DNA from: Pseudoroseicyclus_A sp041714655
Lineage (GTDB): Bacteria; Pseudomonadota; Alphaproteobacteria; Rhodobacterales; Rhodobacteraceae
DNA: 64,000 bases
Direction of reading: 5' to 3'
Assembly (NCBI RefSeq): GCF_041714655.1
Contig: NZ_CP168219.1
Location: forward strand, 3,038,001 to 3,102,000
A program made the translations under genes and the position numbers. The notes beneath the pieces are model-generated. The model was not told where the DNA came from. It searched no databases and saw only the letters and a program-made list of their open reading frames with translations. Below are positions 51,084 to 60,996 of the stretch, one piece after another; position 1 is the first letter of the stretch; every line of letters starts with the position of its first letter.

Positions 51084-52190
51084 GTGAAAAGTCTTCGCAA
51101 GATCACCATCGCCTTCGCGACCTTCGCGGCCGCGCTCGCCATCGGTTTCGTCATGCAGAATGACGACGCGCTCGCAGCCCGGATCGGGAGCGAGGGACCG
51201 GCCACGCCTGCCCCTGCGACCGACCCCGTCGCCGCACCCGTGCCGGAGCCCGTCGCCGCCCGCGCCGCCGAGCCCCTGCCCGCCCTCGAGGCCGATCCCC
51301 AGCCCCGCCTCGTCTCTGCCCCCCAGACGCCGGAGGCCACCGTGCCGCTCGCCGATGCGGCTGCGCCGCTTCTCATTGCGGGCGCCCTGCCCGAGACGGC
51401 GCTGCCGCGCCTGCCGGCCGGCGCTGACGCGCCGGCGCTGGCCCCTCCGGGGCCGCTCCTCATCGCCGCTCTGGGCGCCGCCCCTGCCGGGGCGGCCCTC
51501 CTCGCCCAGCCGAGCTGCGATTCGGCCCTCACGGCCACCGCCCTGCCCGGCGCTCTGGTGGCGCTCGACCTTCACGCGCCCTGCGCCGCGAACCGGGGCG
51601 TCACGATCCACCACCGGGGCATGATCTTCACCGCCCTCACCGACGCAGCCGGCCGGCTGGACGTAACCGTCCCCGCCCTCTCCGGCGAGGCGGCGTTCAT
51701 CGCCGAGATCGCGGGCGGCGAGAGCCTCTCGGCCACCGCCGACGTGCCGGATATCGGCGCCTACGACCGCGCCGTCCTGCAGTGGGAGGGCACGACCGGC
51801 GTCGAGCTCCATGCGCTCGAATACGGCGCCGGCTATGACGACGCCGGCCATGTCTGGTGGGGCGCGCCGGGCGCGGCCGAGGCGGCGCTGACCGGCGCCG
51901 GCGGCTACATGACCGAGCTCGGCACCGAGACGCCCGAGCATGCCTATTTCGCCGAGATCTACACCTTCCCCACCGCCGCTGCGATGCCGGGCGAGGTGGC
52001 GCTGTCCGTCGAGGCGGTGATCACGCCCGACAATTGCGGCCAGCCGGTCGCGGCGCAATCGCTGCAGCTCCGCCCCGGCGCCCAGCCGCGGGCCGTGGAC
52101 CTGACGGTCACCCTGCCCGATTGCAACTCGCTCGGCGAATATCTTGTATTGTCAAACATGCTGGAGGACCTGACACTCGCGGCGCCATGA
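51084..52190 (+). CDS. Exported protein of unknown function linked to secA
   Basis: A 368-residue protein. The N-terminal KSLRKITIAFATFAAALAIG is a membrane anchor or signal. Residues ~30-150 are a Pro/Ala/Glu-rich linker, and the rest looks like a beta-rich periplasmic region with Cys in QPSCDSAL, APCAANRG, PDNCGQP and PDCNSL (two possible disulfides). GTG at 51084 is preferred because GAGGGG is 9 bases upstream and it starts at the signal; an ATG at 51063 in frame has no ribosome site. It is coupled by ATGA to the next gene. Relatives beside secA are sometimes loosely named 'translocase'; nothing in the sequence supports that. Confidence 0.7.
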   Translation: MKSLRKITIAFATFAAALAIGFVMQNDDALAARIGSEGPATPAPATDPVAAPVPEPVAARAAEPLPALEADPQPRLVSAPQTPEATVPLADAAAPLLIAGALPETALPRLPAGADAPALAPPGPLLIAALGAAPAGAALLAQPSCDSALTATALPGALVALDLHAPCAANRGVTIHHRGMIFTALTDAAGRLDVTVPALSGEAAFIAEIAGGESLSATADVPDIGAYDRAVLQWEGTTGVELHALEYGAGYDDAGHVWWGAPGAAEAALTGAGGYMTELGTETPEHAYFAEIYTFPTAAAMPGEVALSVEAVITPDNCGQPVAAQSLQLRPGAQPRAVDLTVTLPDCNSLGEYLVLSNMLEDLTLAAP

Positions 52191-53743
52191 AGCGCCAGCG
52201 ACGTCAGATTTCCCTCGGGATGTGGATCCGGGGCGCGGCGCTGGCCGCGCTTCTGCCCTCTGTGGCCTCTGCCGAAGAGGTGACGCTCCGCGAGCCCAGC
52301 GGCGGGCTGGAGCTCACCGGAGAGTTCCTCGGCTTCGACGGGCAGAACATCCGCATCGCCGGGCCCTTTGGCGAGATGACGCTGGCCTATGAGGGGATGG
52401 AGTGCGAGGGCGCCTGCCCCGATCCAGATACCTGGCTGCCCACCTTGCGCATCTCCGGCCCCGCGCGGCTGGCCGGGCTGATCCTGCCCGCCCTGATCGA
52501 GGCCTATGCCCGCGGCCTCGGCGCGCCCCTCGAGCGGCAGGAGGCGGCGGGGCTCGTCACCTACCAGCTCGGCGGCGAGGCCGGGCTGACGCTGGCGCTC
52601 CGCGCCACGAGCACGGAGGACGGCTTCGCCGATCTCCTCGCCCATGAGGCCGACATGGCGCTGGCCGACCGGCCGCTGACGCCGATGGAGCTGTCGCTCG
52701 CCCGCGACGCCGGGCTCGGGCCCTTGGAGGACGGCGCGCAGCAGCAGGTGCTGGCGCTCGATGCGCTGGTGCCCGTCGTTTCGCCCGGCCGCCAGATGGC
52801 GCGGCTGGCGCTGCGCGATCTGGTGCGCATCTATGCGGGCGAGATCACCGAATGGGAGGCGCTCGGCCAGCCGCAGGGGCCGATCAACGCCTATCTGGCG
52901 GAGCCCTCCGACGGGCAGGCGCAGCATTTCGAGACGGCCTTCCTGCAGCGCTCCGGCCGGGCGCTTGCCCCGGCGGTGCGCCGGCTCCCCGCCGCCGAGC
53001 TCGCGGCGGCGGTGGCGGCCGATCCCTCCGGCCTCGGGCTCCTGCCCTTCGGCGCCACGGATCCGGCTTTGCCGCTCGCCGTCTCCGGCCCCTGCGGCCT
53101 GTCGCTGGCGCCGGATGCCGCGCCGATCCGCACCGAGGATTACCCGCTGACCCTGCCGCTGACGCTCACCATGCCGCGGCGGCTCCAGCATCCCCATGTC
53201 GCCGCCTTCCTCGCCTGGCTTGCCGAGCCCGAGGCGCAGCTCGTCCTCCGCCGCGCCGGGGTGATCGGGCAGGAGCCGGCGGAGATCCCGGTGGCGGAGC
53301 AGGGCGAGCGCTTCCTCGCCGCCATCGGCAATGCGGGGGCGGAGATCGTGCTGAGCGACCTGCGCGACATGGCCGACCTACTCGGCCCGCGCACCCGCCT
53401 GTCGCCGACCTTCCGCTTCGGCGAGGGCGGTGTGGCGCTCGACGGCCCGTCCCGCTCGTCGCTCGCCGTGCTGGCGCGGCGGCTGACGGATGGGCGCTAT
53501 GCGGGGCGGGAGCTGATGTTCATCGGCTTTTCCGACCGGCTCGGCCCGGCCGCGCGCAACCTCGCCCTGTCGGAAGACCGGGCGGCGGCGGTGGAGGCGG
53601 CGCTGCTCGCCGCGCTCGGCGGCACGCTCCCCCCCGGCGTCACCCTCGCCCATGCGGGGCTCGGCGAGGCGCTGCCGGTCGCCTGCGACGACACGCTCTG
53701 GGGCCGCGAGCGCAACCGGCGGGTGGAGCTATGGCTCCGCTGA
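52187..53743 (+). CDS. PstS-like substrate-binding domain fused to OmpA C-terminal domain
   Basis: A 518-residue exported protein. The signal peptide ends near residue 30 (SVASA-E). Residues ~85-380 resemble phosphate-ABC solute-binding proteins: ADMALADRPLTPMEL, LALDALVPVVSPGRQMARL and AFLAWLAEPEAQLVL. Residues ~400-518 are an OmpA-like peptidoglycan-binding domain (FIGFSDRLGPAARNLALSED and ERNRRVELWL). A binding protein tied to the cell wall cannot deliver to a transporter in the usual way, so sensing or storage is plausible. It overlaps the previous gene by ATGA and the convergent SDR gene by 15 bases. Confidence 0.85.
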   Translation: MKRQRRQISLGMWIRGAALAALLPSVASAEEVTLREPSGGLELTGEFLGFDGQNIRIAGPFGEMTLAYEGMECEGACPDPDTWLPTLRISGPARLAGLILPALIEAYARGLGAPLERQEAAGLVTYQLGGEAGLTLALRATSTEDGFADLLAHEADMALADRPLTPMELSLARDAGLGPLEDGAQQQVLALDALVPVVSPGRQMARLALRDLVRIYAGEITEWEALGQPQGPINAYLAEPSDGQAQHFETAFLQRSGRALAPAVRRLPAAELAAAVAADPSGLGLLPFGATDPALPLAVSGPCGLSLAPDAAPIRTEDYPLTLPLTLTMPRRLQHPHVAAFLAWLAEPEAQLVLRRAGVIGQEPAEIPVAEQGERFLAAIGNAGAEIVLSDLRDMADLLGPRTRLSPTFRFGEGGVALDGPSRSSLAVLARRLTDGRYAGRELMFIGFSDRLGPAARNLALSEDRAAAVEAALLAALGGTLPPGVTLAHAGLGEALPVACDDTLWGRERNRRVELWLR

Positions 53744-54589
53744 CTCGTCCTTGAGGATCTGCGCGAGCCCGGCCCGGTAATCGGGGTAGAGCAGCCTGAC
53801 GCCCAACTCCTCCTTGATCCGCGCGTTGCTGACGCGCTTCGATTCCGCATAGAAGCTCCGCGCCATCTCGCCCATCTCGGCCTCCTCGAACGGCACCGCC
53901 GGGGGCGGCTCCATCCCGAGGAGCGTCGCGGCATGGGCGATCACCTCCTGCGGCGGGGCGGGATCATCGTCGCAGACATTGTAGATGCGGCCCGGGGCGG
54001 GGGCGGCGATGGAGGCCGCGAGCACCTGGGCGATGTCGTCCACATGGATGCGGCTGAACACCTGGCCGGGCTTCACGATCCGCCGCGCCTTGCCGGAGCG
54101 GAGTTTCGCGAACGGCCCCCGCCCCGGCCCGTAGATGCCGGCGAGGCGGAAGATATGCGGCGCGAGGCCCGGCACCGCGGCCCAGGCGGCCTCGGCGGCG
54201 ACGCGGGCCTCGCCGCGCGCCGTCGCCGGCTCGGCCGGCGTCTCTTCCGTCACCCAGCCGCCGCCGTGATCTCCGTAAACGCCGGTGGTGGAGAGGTAGC
54301 CGGCCCAGGCGAGCGCCGGCGCCTTGGCCGCGATCTCAGGCCCGATGGCGCGGAGCACAGGGTCGCCCTCGGCATCCGGCCCGGCGGAGATGAGCAGATG
54401 CGTGGCGGCGGCAAGGGCGGGGGCGATGTCCTCCCCCGGCCAGAGCAGCGGCTCGGCACCCGTCTCGGCCACGCGCGCGGCGCCCTCCTCCGACCGGGTC
54501 GTGCCGATGACCCGCCAGCCCTCGGGGACGAGCCGGCGGCTGAGCGCGGCGGCGGAATAGCCGTGGCCGAAGACGAGAAGCGTGGTCAT
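53729..54589 (-). CDS. SDR/NAD(P)-binding epimerase-like protein (YeeZ type)
   Basis: A 286-residue Rossmann protein. The glycine motif is seen as VFGHGYSAAAL rather than the canonical GxxGxxG, as in the YeeZ group. WAGYLSTTGVYGDHGGGWV carries the Ser/Tyr region, FRLAGIYGPGRGPF is the epimerase motif, and NVCDDDPAPPQEV follows. Substrate unknown. The ATG at 54589 is chosen because it starts at the first beta strand. Confidence 0.82.
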   Translation of the reverse strand: MTTLLVFGHGYSAAALSRRLVPEGWRVIGTTRSEEGAARVAETGAEPLLWPGEDIAPALAAATHLLISAGPDAEGDPVLRAIGPEIAAKAPALAWAGYLSTTGVYGDHGGGWVTEETPAEPATARGEARVAAEAAWAAVPGLAPHIFRLAGIYGPGRGPFAKLRSGKARRIVKPGQVFSRIHVDDIAQVLAASIAAPAPGRIYNVCDDDPAPPQEVIAHAATLLGMEPPPAVPFEEAEMGEMARSFYAESKRVSNARIKEELGVRLLYPDYRAGLAQILKDESAEP

Positions 54590-54639
54590 GGGCAGGCCCC
54601 TTCGCGGAGGTCGGACAGGCTGCGAATCCGGGCACCAGA

Positions 54640-54773
54640 CAGCGAAACGCCCCGCTCCAGAGGCAGGAGCGGGGCGCAATGCTCAACTAGACCGGCCAGA
54701 ACGACAGCCCCCAAATCGCGGCATAGTCCTTGCGGCCACGCGTACAAAACCCGCCTGTAGCCTTCATTGTCAA
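54640..54773 (-). ncRNA. Candidate leader or small RNA upstream of the SDR gene
   Basis: On the minus strand a TTGACA (54773-54768) with a weak -10 (TTTTGT, 18-base spacer) precedes a stretch ending in a strong hairpin, CGCCCCGCTCC / GGAGCGGGGCG (arms 54676-54666 and 54658-54648) followed by TTTCG. The TTGACA lies in the inverted repeat ATTGTCA-N9-TGACAAT (54766-54788 region). A transcript of ~95 bases ending before the SDR gene is possible. The extent is approximate. Confidence 0.3.
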
Positions 54774-54795
54774 GCATTTACTGACAATTTTTTGC

Positions 54796-55296
54796 TCACC
54801 CGCCCGCAGGTGGGGCGGAGGGGACACGCGCGCCGGCCGCGCGGAAGCGCTCCAGCTCGGCATAGGCGTCGAGCGCCTGCCGACGATAGGCGTTGAAATA
54901 GCGCCCGGCGCCGGAGTTGGACGCAGCAACGGCACCGCTGCGGAACGCGGCATCCTCCTCCGCCAAGGTGCGGCGGATCGAGGGGTCGCGGCCGCCGGCG
55001 GCGGCGACGAGCGCAGCGTCGGTGGCGGGCACACCGCCGGCGACGGCGGCACCCGCATTGCCGCCGAGCGCGGCGATGGCGGCGGCATTCGGCTGCGGAT
55101 CGGCGCGGTTCTGCCCGCCGGGCGTCGGCGGCGGCAGGGTGGCGACGCGGGGGATGACGAGCGGCGCCGTCGGCAGAACGGAGAACTCGTCGGGCCCGGC
55201 GAGCCCGTGATCGAGCTGATGCAGCGTCCGCCCGCCACAGGCGGAGAGGGCCGTCAGCAGCCCCACGATCACAATTGCCCGTCCTGTCAGACGCAT
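54796..55296 (-). CDS. DUF3035 lipoprotein (BamF-like)
   Basis: A 166-residue lipoprotein with the lipobox LSAC at Cys20. The conserved GPDEFSVLPTAPLVIPRVATL then PPPTPGG block is diagnostic of DUF3035, known in alphaproteobacteria as BamF, an accessory lipoprotein of the outer-membrane beta-barrel assembly complex. The rest is Ala/Gly-rich with a Tyr/Phe/Arg C-terminal helix. It follows lspA by 54 bases on the same strand, fitting, since LspA processes lipoproteins. Confidence 0.85.
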   Translation of the reverse strand: MRLTGRAIVIVGLLTALSACGGRTLHQLDHGLAGPDEFSVLPTAPLVIPRVATLPPPTPGGQNRADPQPNAAAIAALGGNAGAAVAGGVPATDAALVAAAGGRDPSIRRTLAEEDAAFRSGAVAASNSGAGRYFNAYRRQALDAYAELERFRAAGARVPSAPPAGG

Positions 55297-55350
55297 AGCC
55301 CGCCTATCCCTCGTATTGCCCGAGGGTTCTACCCGCCCCGGCCGCCGCCG

Positions 55351-55827
55351 TCACCTCGGTTTCTTCTTCGCGGGCGCGTTGCCGGTGAAGAGCACCAGCC
55401 CGACAGCGCCCAGGAAGACGCCTATGTCGGCGATATTGAAGGCGAAGGGGTTCTCGATCCCGCAGCAGGACATGTTGAGGAAATCGGCCACCGCGCCGTA
55501 GCGCAGCCGGTCGATCACATTGCCCAGCGCCCCGCCGACGAGGAGCCCGGCCGAGATGTTGACGCGCACCCGCGACGGGTCGCGCCAGACCCAGGAGAGG
55601 ACGAGCGCCGAGATCACCACGGCGAGGCCGATGAGGATCCAGCGCATGTCGAGCCCCGAGAAGAGCCCGAAATTGACGCCCCGGTTCCACGCCATGTGGA
55701 AGCTGAGGAACGGCGGGATCACGTCGATCACCAGCGCGTCCTTGAGGCCCATCCATTCGACGACGAGGAATTTCACCGCCTGATCGAGGGCGATGACGAG
55801 GGCGGCGATGATCAGGGTCAGCCGCAT
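55351..55827 (-). CDS. lspA: Lipoprotein signal peptidase (signal peptidase II)
   Basis: A 158-residue four-TM aspartic protease that cuts prolipoproteins ahead of the lipid-bearing Cys. The catalytic Asp residues are in GNVIDRLRYGAVADF and FNIADIGVFLG; FHMAWNRGVNFGLF is the conserved loop. The start is 1 base from the purH stop, so the genes are coupled. Confidence 0.96.
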   Translation of the reverse strand: MRLTLIIAALVIALDQAVKFLVVEWMGLKDALVIDVIPPFLSFHMAWNRGVNFGLFSGLDMRWILIGLAVVISALVLSWVWRDPSRVRVNISAGLLVGGALGNVIDRLRYGAVADFLNMSCCGIENPFAFNIADIGVFLGAVGLVLFTGNAPAKKKPR

Positions 55828-55828
55828 G

Positions 55829-57409
<1,581 letters not shown>

Positions 57410-57429
57410 GGGGGCCTCGGCTCGTTGGG

Positions 57430-59178
57430 TCAGTCGTCTTCGGGCGCCGCATCGCGGGCGAGGAGGTCGCGGAGCGAATCCGGCGTCTCCTGGGCCTTGG
57501 CGAGCGACCAGCGGATGCGCGTCGCATATGTCATCGCCCGGCCGGTTAAAACCACCTGCGAGGTGGCGCGGGGCCGCAGGCGCCCGGATTCGAGGTAGAC
57601 CGAGGGCTCGAGCCGCAGTTCGGCATCGCCGGAATGGCGGAACAGCCAGACCTCGCCGGAGCGCAGCGTCAGCGACACCGCCGTGCCGCCCATGTCGAGC
57701 GCGGGCTCGACATCGGGATGCAGGTGAAAGCGGATCGCCACGGGGATGCCCTGCAACGCCTGGTCGTCCATCGCCCGGTCGAAGCGGCGCTTGTCGGCGT
57801 CGGAGAGCGTCGTCAGCAGATCCTCCCCGAAGAGCGAGCGGCCGTCGTAGCTGAGGTCGAGGATGCGGGCATGGGTCAGCCCATGCGTCATCTGCCAGCC
57901 GTTGTGGCCGGTATTGATGCGGCTGCGGTCGCCCATGTCCTCCAGCTCGGCCGGCACCTTGTCGGGCCCGTCCTCCAGCACCTCGCGGCCGGTGAGGGCT
58001 CCGGTGCCCTCGACGAGCCGCGCGGACGACCAGCCCTCGATGACCAAGGTGGAATGGCTGGGCGTGGCGCGGCCGGCGCGGCGCCAGTCGGGGCCGAAGC
58101 TGGTGCCCGGCCCGCAATTGACGATCAGCGGCCGGCGGCCGGAGGTGAGCTCGAGCGCGAGGGTCGAGGCATGGGCCTCCGCCCCCGCGGCGCCGGTGGG
58201 GGGCGGGGCGGCATCGACGATCAGCGTCGTGCGCCCCGCGGCGAGGCGGGCGTATCCCATGGCCAGCCCGTCCCGGCGCCCCCGTACCCCGGCCGTCGCC
58301 AGCGCCTGGTCGAGCCGCCCCTCGAGCCCCCGCCCGCCGCCGTGAAAGCGCGCCAGCCCCCCGTCGGCATGGCGGAGCGCGCGGAGCGTCGGCGCGATGC
58401 GGGCGATGGCCTCGGTGAGCTCGGCGGGGGCCGGCGTTTCCGCCTCCGCCAGCGCCTCGGTGGCCCAGACGAGCAGCGTGAAGAGCTCCAGAAGCTCCTC
58501 GGGATTGCGCGAGGGGATCTCGCCGCCCGCGCCGATCTCGGCCCGGCACTCCTTCGCGAGGGCGGCGATGGCCGGGCGGGCGAGCTCGGTCAGTCCCTCG
58601 AGCGACAGGGCGGCATGGATGAGCCCGGTCAGCGCCTCGATGCGCGGCAGTCCGGGGGCGGCGCTCTTCCAGCGGCGGGCGAGAAAGCGCGTCTGCCGCG
58701 AGAGCGAGGCATAGAAGAGCTCCGCCGCCGCCTTGTCCTGCCCGCGCAGGAGCAAGAGCGCATGGTTGATCCAGCGGATCAGCCGCCGCCCGGCGAGGTC
58801 GGGCCGCCAGCCGGGGCCGATCCCGTGGCCGTAGCGGGCGATCCATTCCCAGACCCAGGTCTGCGCCGCCGCGCGGGCCTTGCGGTCGCCGAGCGCCGCG
58901 AGGTCATCGAGCCAGGCGCTGCCGTGGATGTCGCTGGCGAAGGCGCCGTCGCCGCTCTCGGCCACATCCCAGATGGAGGCCTCGGGCGCGGTGCTGATCT
59001 GCCCGGCGAAGAGGAAATTGCCGGCGAGGAGCTGCCGCCCCCGCGCCACGAGCCCGATGGTGCGCGGCTCGGGGGAGGAGGTGAAGCCGGTGGCGGCGGC
59101 GCCCTGCCCGGCACGCCAGGCATGCGCCCGGTCGACGAGCCGCCTGCCCCGCCCTGCCGAATTCGGTCTCCGTGCCAT
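57430..59178 (-). CDS. Heparinase II/III family protein
   Basis: A 582-residue protein with an N-terminal alpha/alpha toroid (W-rich VWEWIARYGHGIGPGWRPDL then RRLIRWINHALLLLRG) and a C-terminal beta-sandwich heparinase II/III domain. The latter contains NCGPGTSFGPDWRRAGRATP then SHSTLVI and GHNGWQMTHGLTHAR. It is probably a polysaccharide lyase on uronic-acid glycans, or a peptidoglycan-related enzyme; no signal peptide is seen, which is common for this housekeeping clade next to purH in Rhodobacterales. ATG at 59178 is chosen; GTG at 59190 is an alternative. Confidence 0.85.
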   Translation of the reverse strand: MARRPNSAGRGRRLVDRAHAWRAGQGAAATGFTSSPEPRTIGLVARGRQLLAGNFLFAGQISTAPEASIWDVAESGDGAFASDIHGSAWLDDLAALGDRKARAAAQTWVWEWIARYGHGIGPGWRPDLAGRRLIRWINHALLLLRGQDKAAAELFYASLSRQTRFLARRWKSAAPGLPRIEALTGLIHAALSLEGLTELARPAIAALAKECRAEIGAGGEIPSRNPEELLELFTLLVWATEALAEAETPAPAELTEAIARIAPTLRALRHADGGLARFHGGGRGLEGRLDQALATAGVRGRRDGLAMGYARLAAGRTTLIVDAAPPPTGAAGAEAHASTLALELTSGRRPLIVNCGPGTSFGPDWRRAGRATPSHSTLVIEGWSSARLVEGTGALTGREVLEDGPDKVPAELEDMGDRSRINTGHNGWQMTHGLTHARILDLSYDGRSLFGEDLLTTLSDADKRRFDRAMDDQALQGIPVAIRFHLHPDVEPALDMGGTAVSLTLRSGEVWLFRHSGDAELRLEPSVYLESGRLRPRATSQVVLTGRAMTYATRIRWSLAKAQETPDSLRDLLARDAAPEDD

Positions 59179-59312
59179 CCCGCCGCTCACAAAATGGCGC
59201 CCCCTCGGGCCCCTTGCCCTCTTGGCCGCATCCTAGGCGCCCGCCCTGGCCAAGTCACGCCGCCGGGGCCGCGAGGGGCCGCAAAGGGGGCGCGAGGCGG
59301 GGCGCGGCTGCA

Positions 59313-60662
59313 TCAATCGGCGGCGGCCGGGGCGAGAAGCGCCATGTAGAAGCCGTCCATCCCGCCTTCCGCCGCCCAGAGATCAGGCGCGAGGCGGAGG
59401 CCGCCCTCGGCGCTCCGCCAGCCCGGCTCGATCCAGGGCGCCTCGAGCGGCAGGGCTCTAAGGCCCGGGTGGCGCCTGAGCGCGGCGGAGACCTGCGCCT
59501 CCCCCTCCTCGGGCAGGAGCGAGCAGGTGCAGTAAAGAAGCCGCCCGCCGGGGGCGAGCATCCCGAGCGCCCGATCGAGCAGCGCCTCCTGAAGGGCGAC
59601 GAGCGGCGCGAGGCTCGCGGCGCTCTTGGCATGGGGCAGGTCGGGGTGGCGGCGGATGGTGCCGGTGGCCGAACAGGGCGCGTCGAGGAGGATCGCCTCG
59701 AACGGCCCGCCCTCCCAGTCGAGCGCATCGGCAATGACCACCTCGGCGGCGAGCCCGATGCGGGCGAGGTTCTCCCGCAGGCGCCCCGCGCGCGCCTCCG
59801 AGATGTCGAGCGCCGTCACCTCCGCCCCCATCGCCGCCAGTTGCAGGGTCTTGCCCCCGGGCGCGGCGCAGAGGTCGAGCACCTTGGCGCCGGGCGCCGG
59901 GGCGAGGAGGCGCGCAGGCAGGGCGGCGGCGGCATCCTGCACCCAGAAGGCGCCGCCCTCATAGCCCGGCAGGGCGGAGACCTGCACCGGTCCGGCGAGC
60001 CGCACCGATCCGGTGGGCAAAAGCACCCCGCCCGTCGCCTCCGCCAGCGCCGCCGGGTCGCCCTTGGCGGTGAGGTCGATCGGCGCACCGGCCTCATGCG
60101 CGGCCTCCATCGCCGCCACGCGCGCGGCGCCGTAGCGCTTGACCAGCGGCTTCCTCAGCCAGCCGGGCAGGCGCGGCACGGGCTGGGCGGCCCAGGCCTC
60201 CGGCGCGCCCTCCGCCAGCTTGCGGAGGACGGCATTGACCATCCCCTTGAACCCGGCGGTCTTCTTGCCCGCCCCGGCGAGCGCCACGAGATCGCTGACG
60301 ACCCCATGCGCGGCCCCGCCCGAGGCGAGCTCGACCGTGCCGAGCCGCAGGAGGTTGAGCACCGCCATCGGGGGCCGCTTTTCCATATGCGGCGCCAGCA
60401 GCCGGTCGGCGCGGGGCAGGCCGCGGAGCACCTCGCCCGCCAGCCGCGCCGCGCGGGCCCGGTCCTCGGGGGAGAGCGGCGCGAGGATGCGCTCCTCCAC
60501 CTCGGCGATCAGCCGCCCCTCTCCGAGGACGGCCGAAAGCAGCGCCAGCGCCGCCCGCCGCGGCGCCTGGCTCTGGGCCTCCTGCGCGTCCGGCCGCCCG
60601 GCGCGCTGCCGGTGGTCCCGCTGCCCGTGGTCCCGCTGCCCTTGTCTCTGATGCCTGGCCAT
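59313..60662 (-). CDS. rsmB: 16S rRNA (cytosine-C5)-methyltransferase RsmB/NOP family
   Basis: A 449-residue protein. Residues ~35-170 are NusB-like (RNA binding). The C-terminal Rossmann methyltransferase has VLDLCAAPGGKTLQLA (SAM site), LLDAPCSATGTIRRHPD and YCTCSLLPEEGE, giving both catalytic cysteines. It should methylate C967 or another rRNA cytosine. Residues 6-20 carry a short tandem duplication (QRDHGQRDHRQR) from a repeated 15-base unit. AGGAGAG precedes the ATG at 60662. Confidence 0.92.
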   Translation of the reverse strand: MARHQRQGQRDHGQRDHRQRAGRPDAQEAQSQAPRRAALALLSAVLGEGRLIAEVEERILAPLSPEDRARAARLAGEVLRGLPRADRLLAPHMEKRPPMAVLNLLRLGTVELASGGAAHGVVSDLVALAGAGKKTAGFKGMVNAVLRKLAEGAPEAWAAQPVPRLPGWLRKPLVKRYGAARVAAMEAAHEAGAPIDLTAKGDPAALAEATGGVLLPTGSVRLAGPVQVSALPGYEGGAFWVQDAAAALPARLLAPAPGAKVLDLCAAPGGKTLQLAAMGAEVTALDISEARAGRLRENLARIGLAAEVVIADALDWEGGPFEAILLDAPCSATGTIRRHPDLPHAKSAASLAPLVALQEALLDRALGMLAPGGRLLYCTCSLLPEEGEAQVSAALRRHPGLRALPLEAPWIEPGWRSAEGGLRLAPDLWAAEGGMDGFYMALLAPAAAD

Positions 60663-60709
60663 GAAACTCTCCTGACCGCGCCCCCTAGCACCGCCCGGAG
60701 CCGAAGCCC

Positions 60710-60892
60710 ATGGCCGAGACGACGCCTTCCCGCGACCTTCCCCCCGCCGCTCAGCGCGCCCTCGCCGAGGCCGAGGCCCGCCGCAAGGCCGCCCCACAGG
60801 CGCCGCTCCCGAAGGAATACGGCGGCCGCGAGGGGCCGGAGCCGGTGCGCTACGGCGATTACGAGAAGAAGGGGCTGGCGGTCGATTTCTGA
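60710..60892 (+). CDS. DUF1674 / SdhAF4-type succinate dehydrogenase assembly protein
   Basis: A 60-residue protein ending in PEPVRYGDYEKKGLAVDF, the invariant C-terminus of DUF1674 proteins. Mitochondrial homologue SDHAF4 helps mature the flavinylated SdhA subunit. The N-terminus is Ala/Arg-rich and variable, as usual. It is divergent from rsmB and alone; the sdh operon is not in the window. Confidence 0.88.
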   Translation: MAETTPSRDLPPAAQRALAEAEARRKAAPQAPLPKEYGGREGPEPVRYGDYEKKGLAVDF

Positions 60893-60901
60893 CCGCCGGA
60901 C

Positions 60902-60919
60902 GGTGGGTTACAACCCACC
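60902..60919. repeat. Repeat family A, copy 7
   Basis: GGTGGGTT-AC-AACCCACC, a perfect palindrome 10 bases after the SdhAF4-type gene; a likely terminator. Confidence 0.6.
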
Positions 60920-60920
60920 C

Positions 60921-60983
60921 CACCCCCTTCATCTGGCCATAAATATCGCCGGGGGTCCGGGGGGCTGGCCCCCCGGCCTCTCC
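60921..60983. repeat. Repeat family D, copy 3 (reverse)
   Basis: CCCCCTTCATCTGGCCATAA, ATATCGCCGGGGGT, then CCGGGGGGC-TG-GCCCCCCGG. It is the reverse complement of the element at 28236 and lies at the 3' end of the demethylase-like gene. Confidence 0.6.
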
Positions 60984-60996
60984 ACCAAGCCCGCCC

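Noticed and set aside
54687..54767. A 26-codon minus-strand frame (begins MKATGGFC, ends SFWPV) as an amino-acid leader peptide
   Set aside because: There is no ribosome site, the ATG abuts a TTGACA that would be a promoter element, and no biosynthetic operon follows. Kept only as part of a possible RNA finding.
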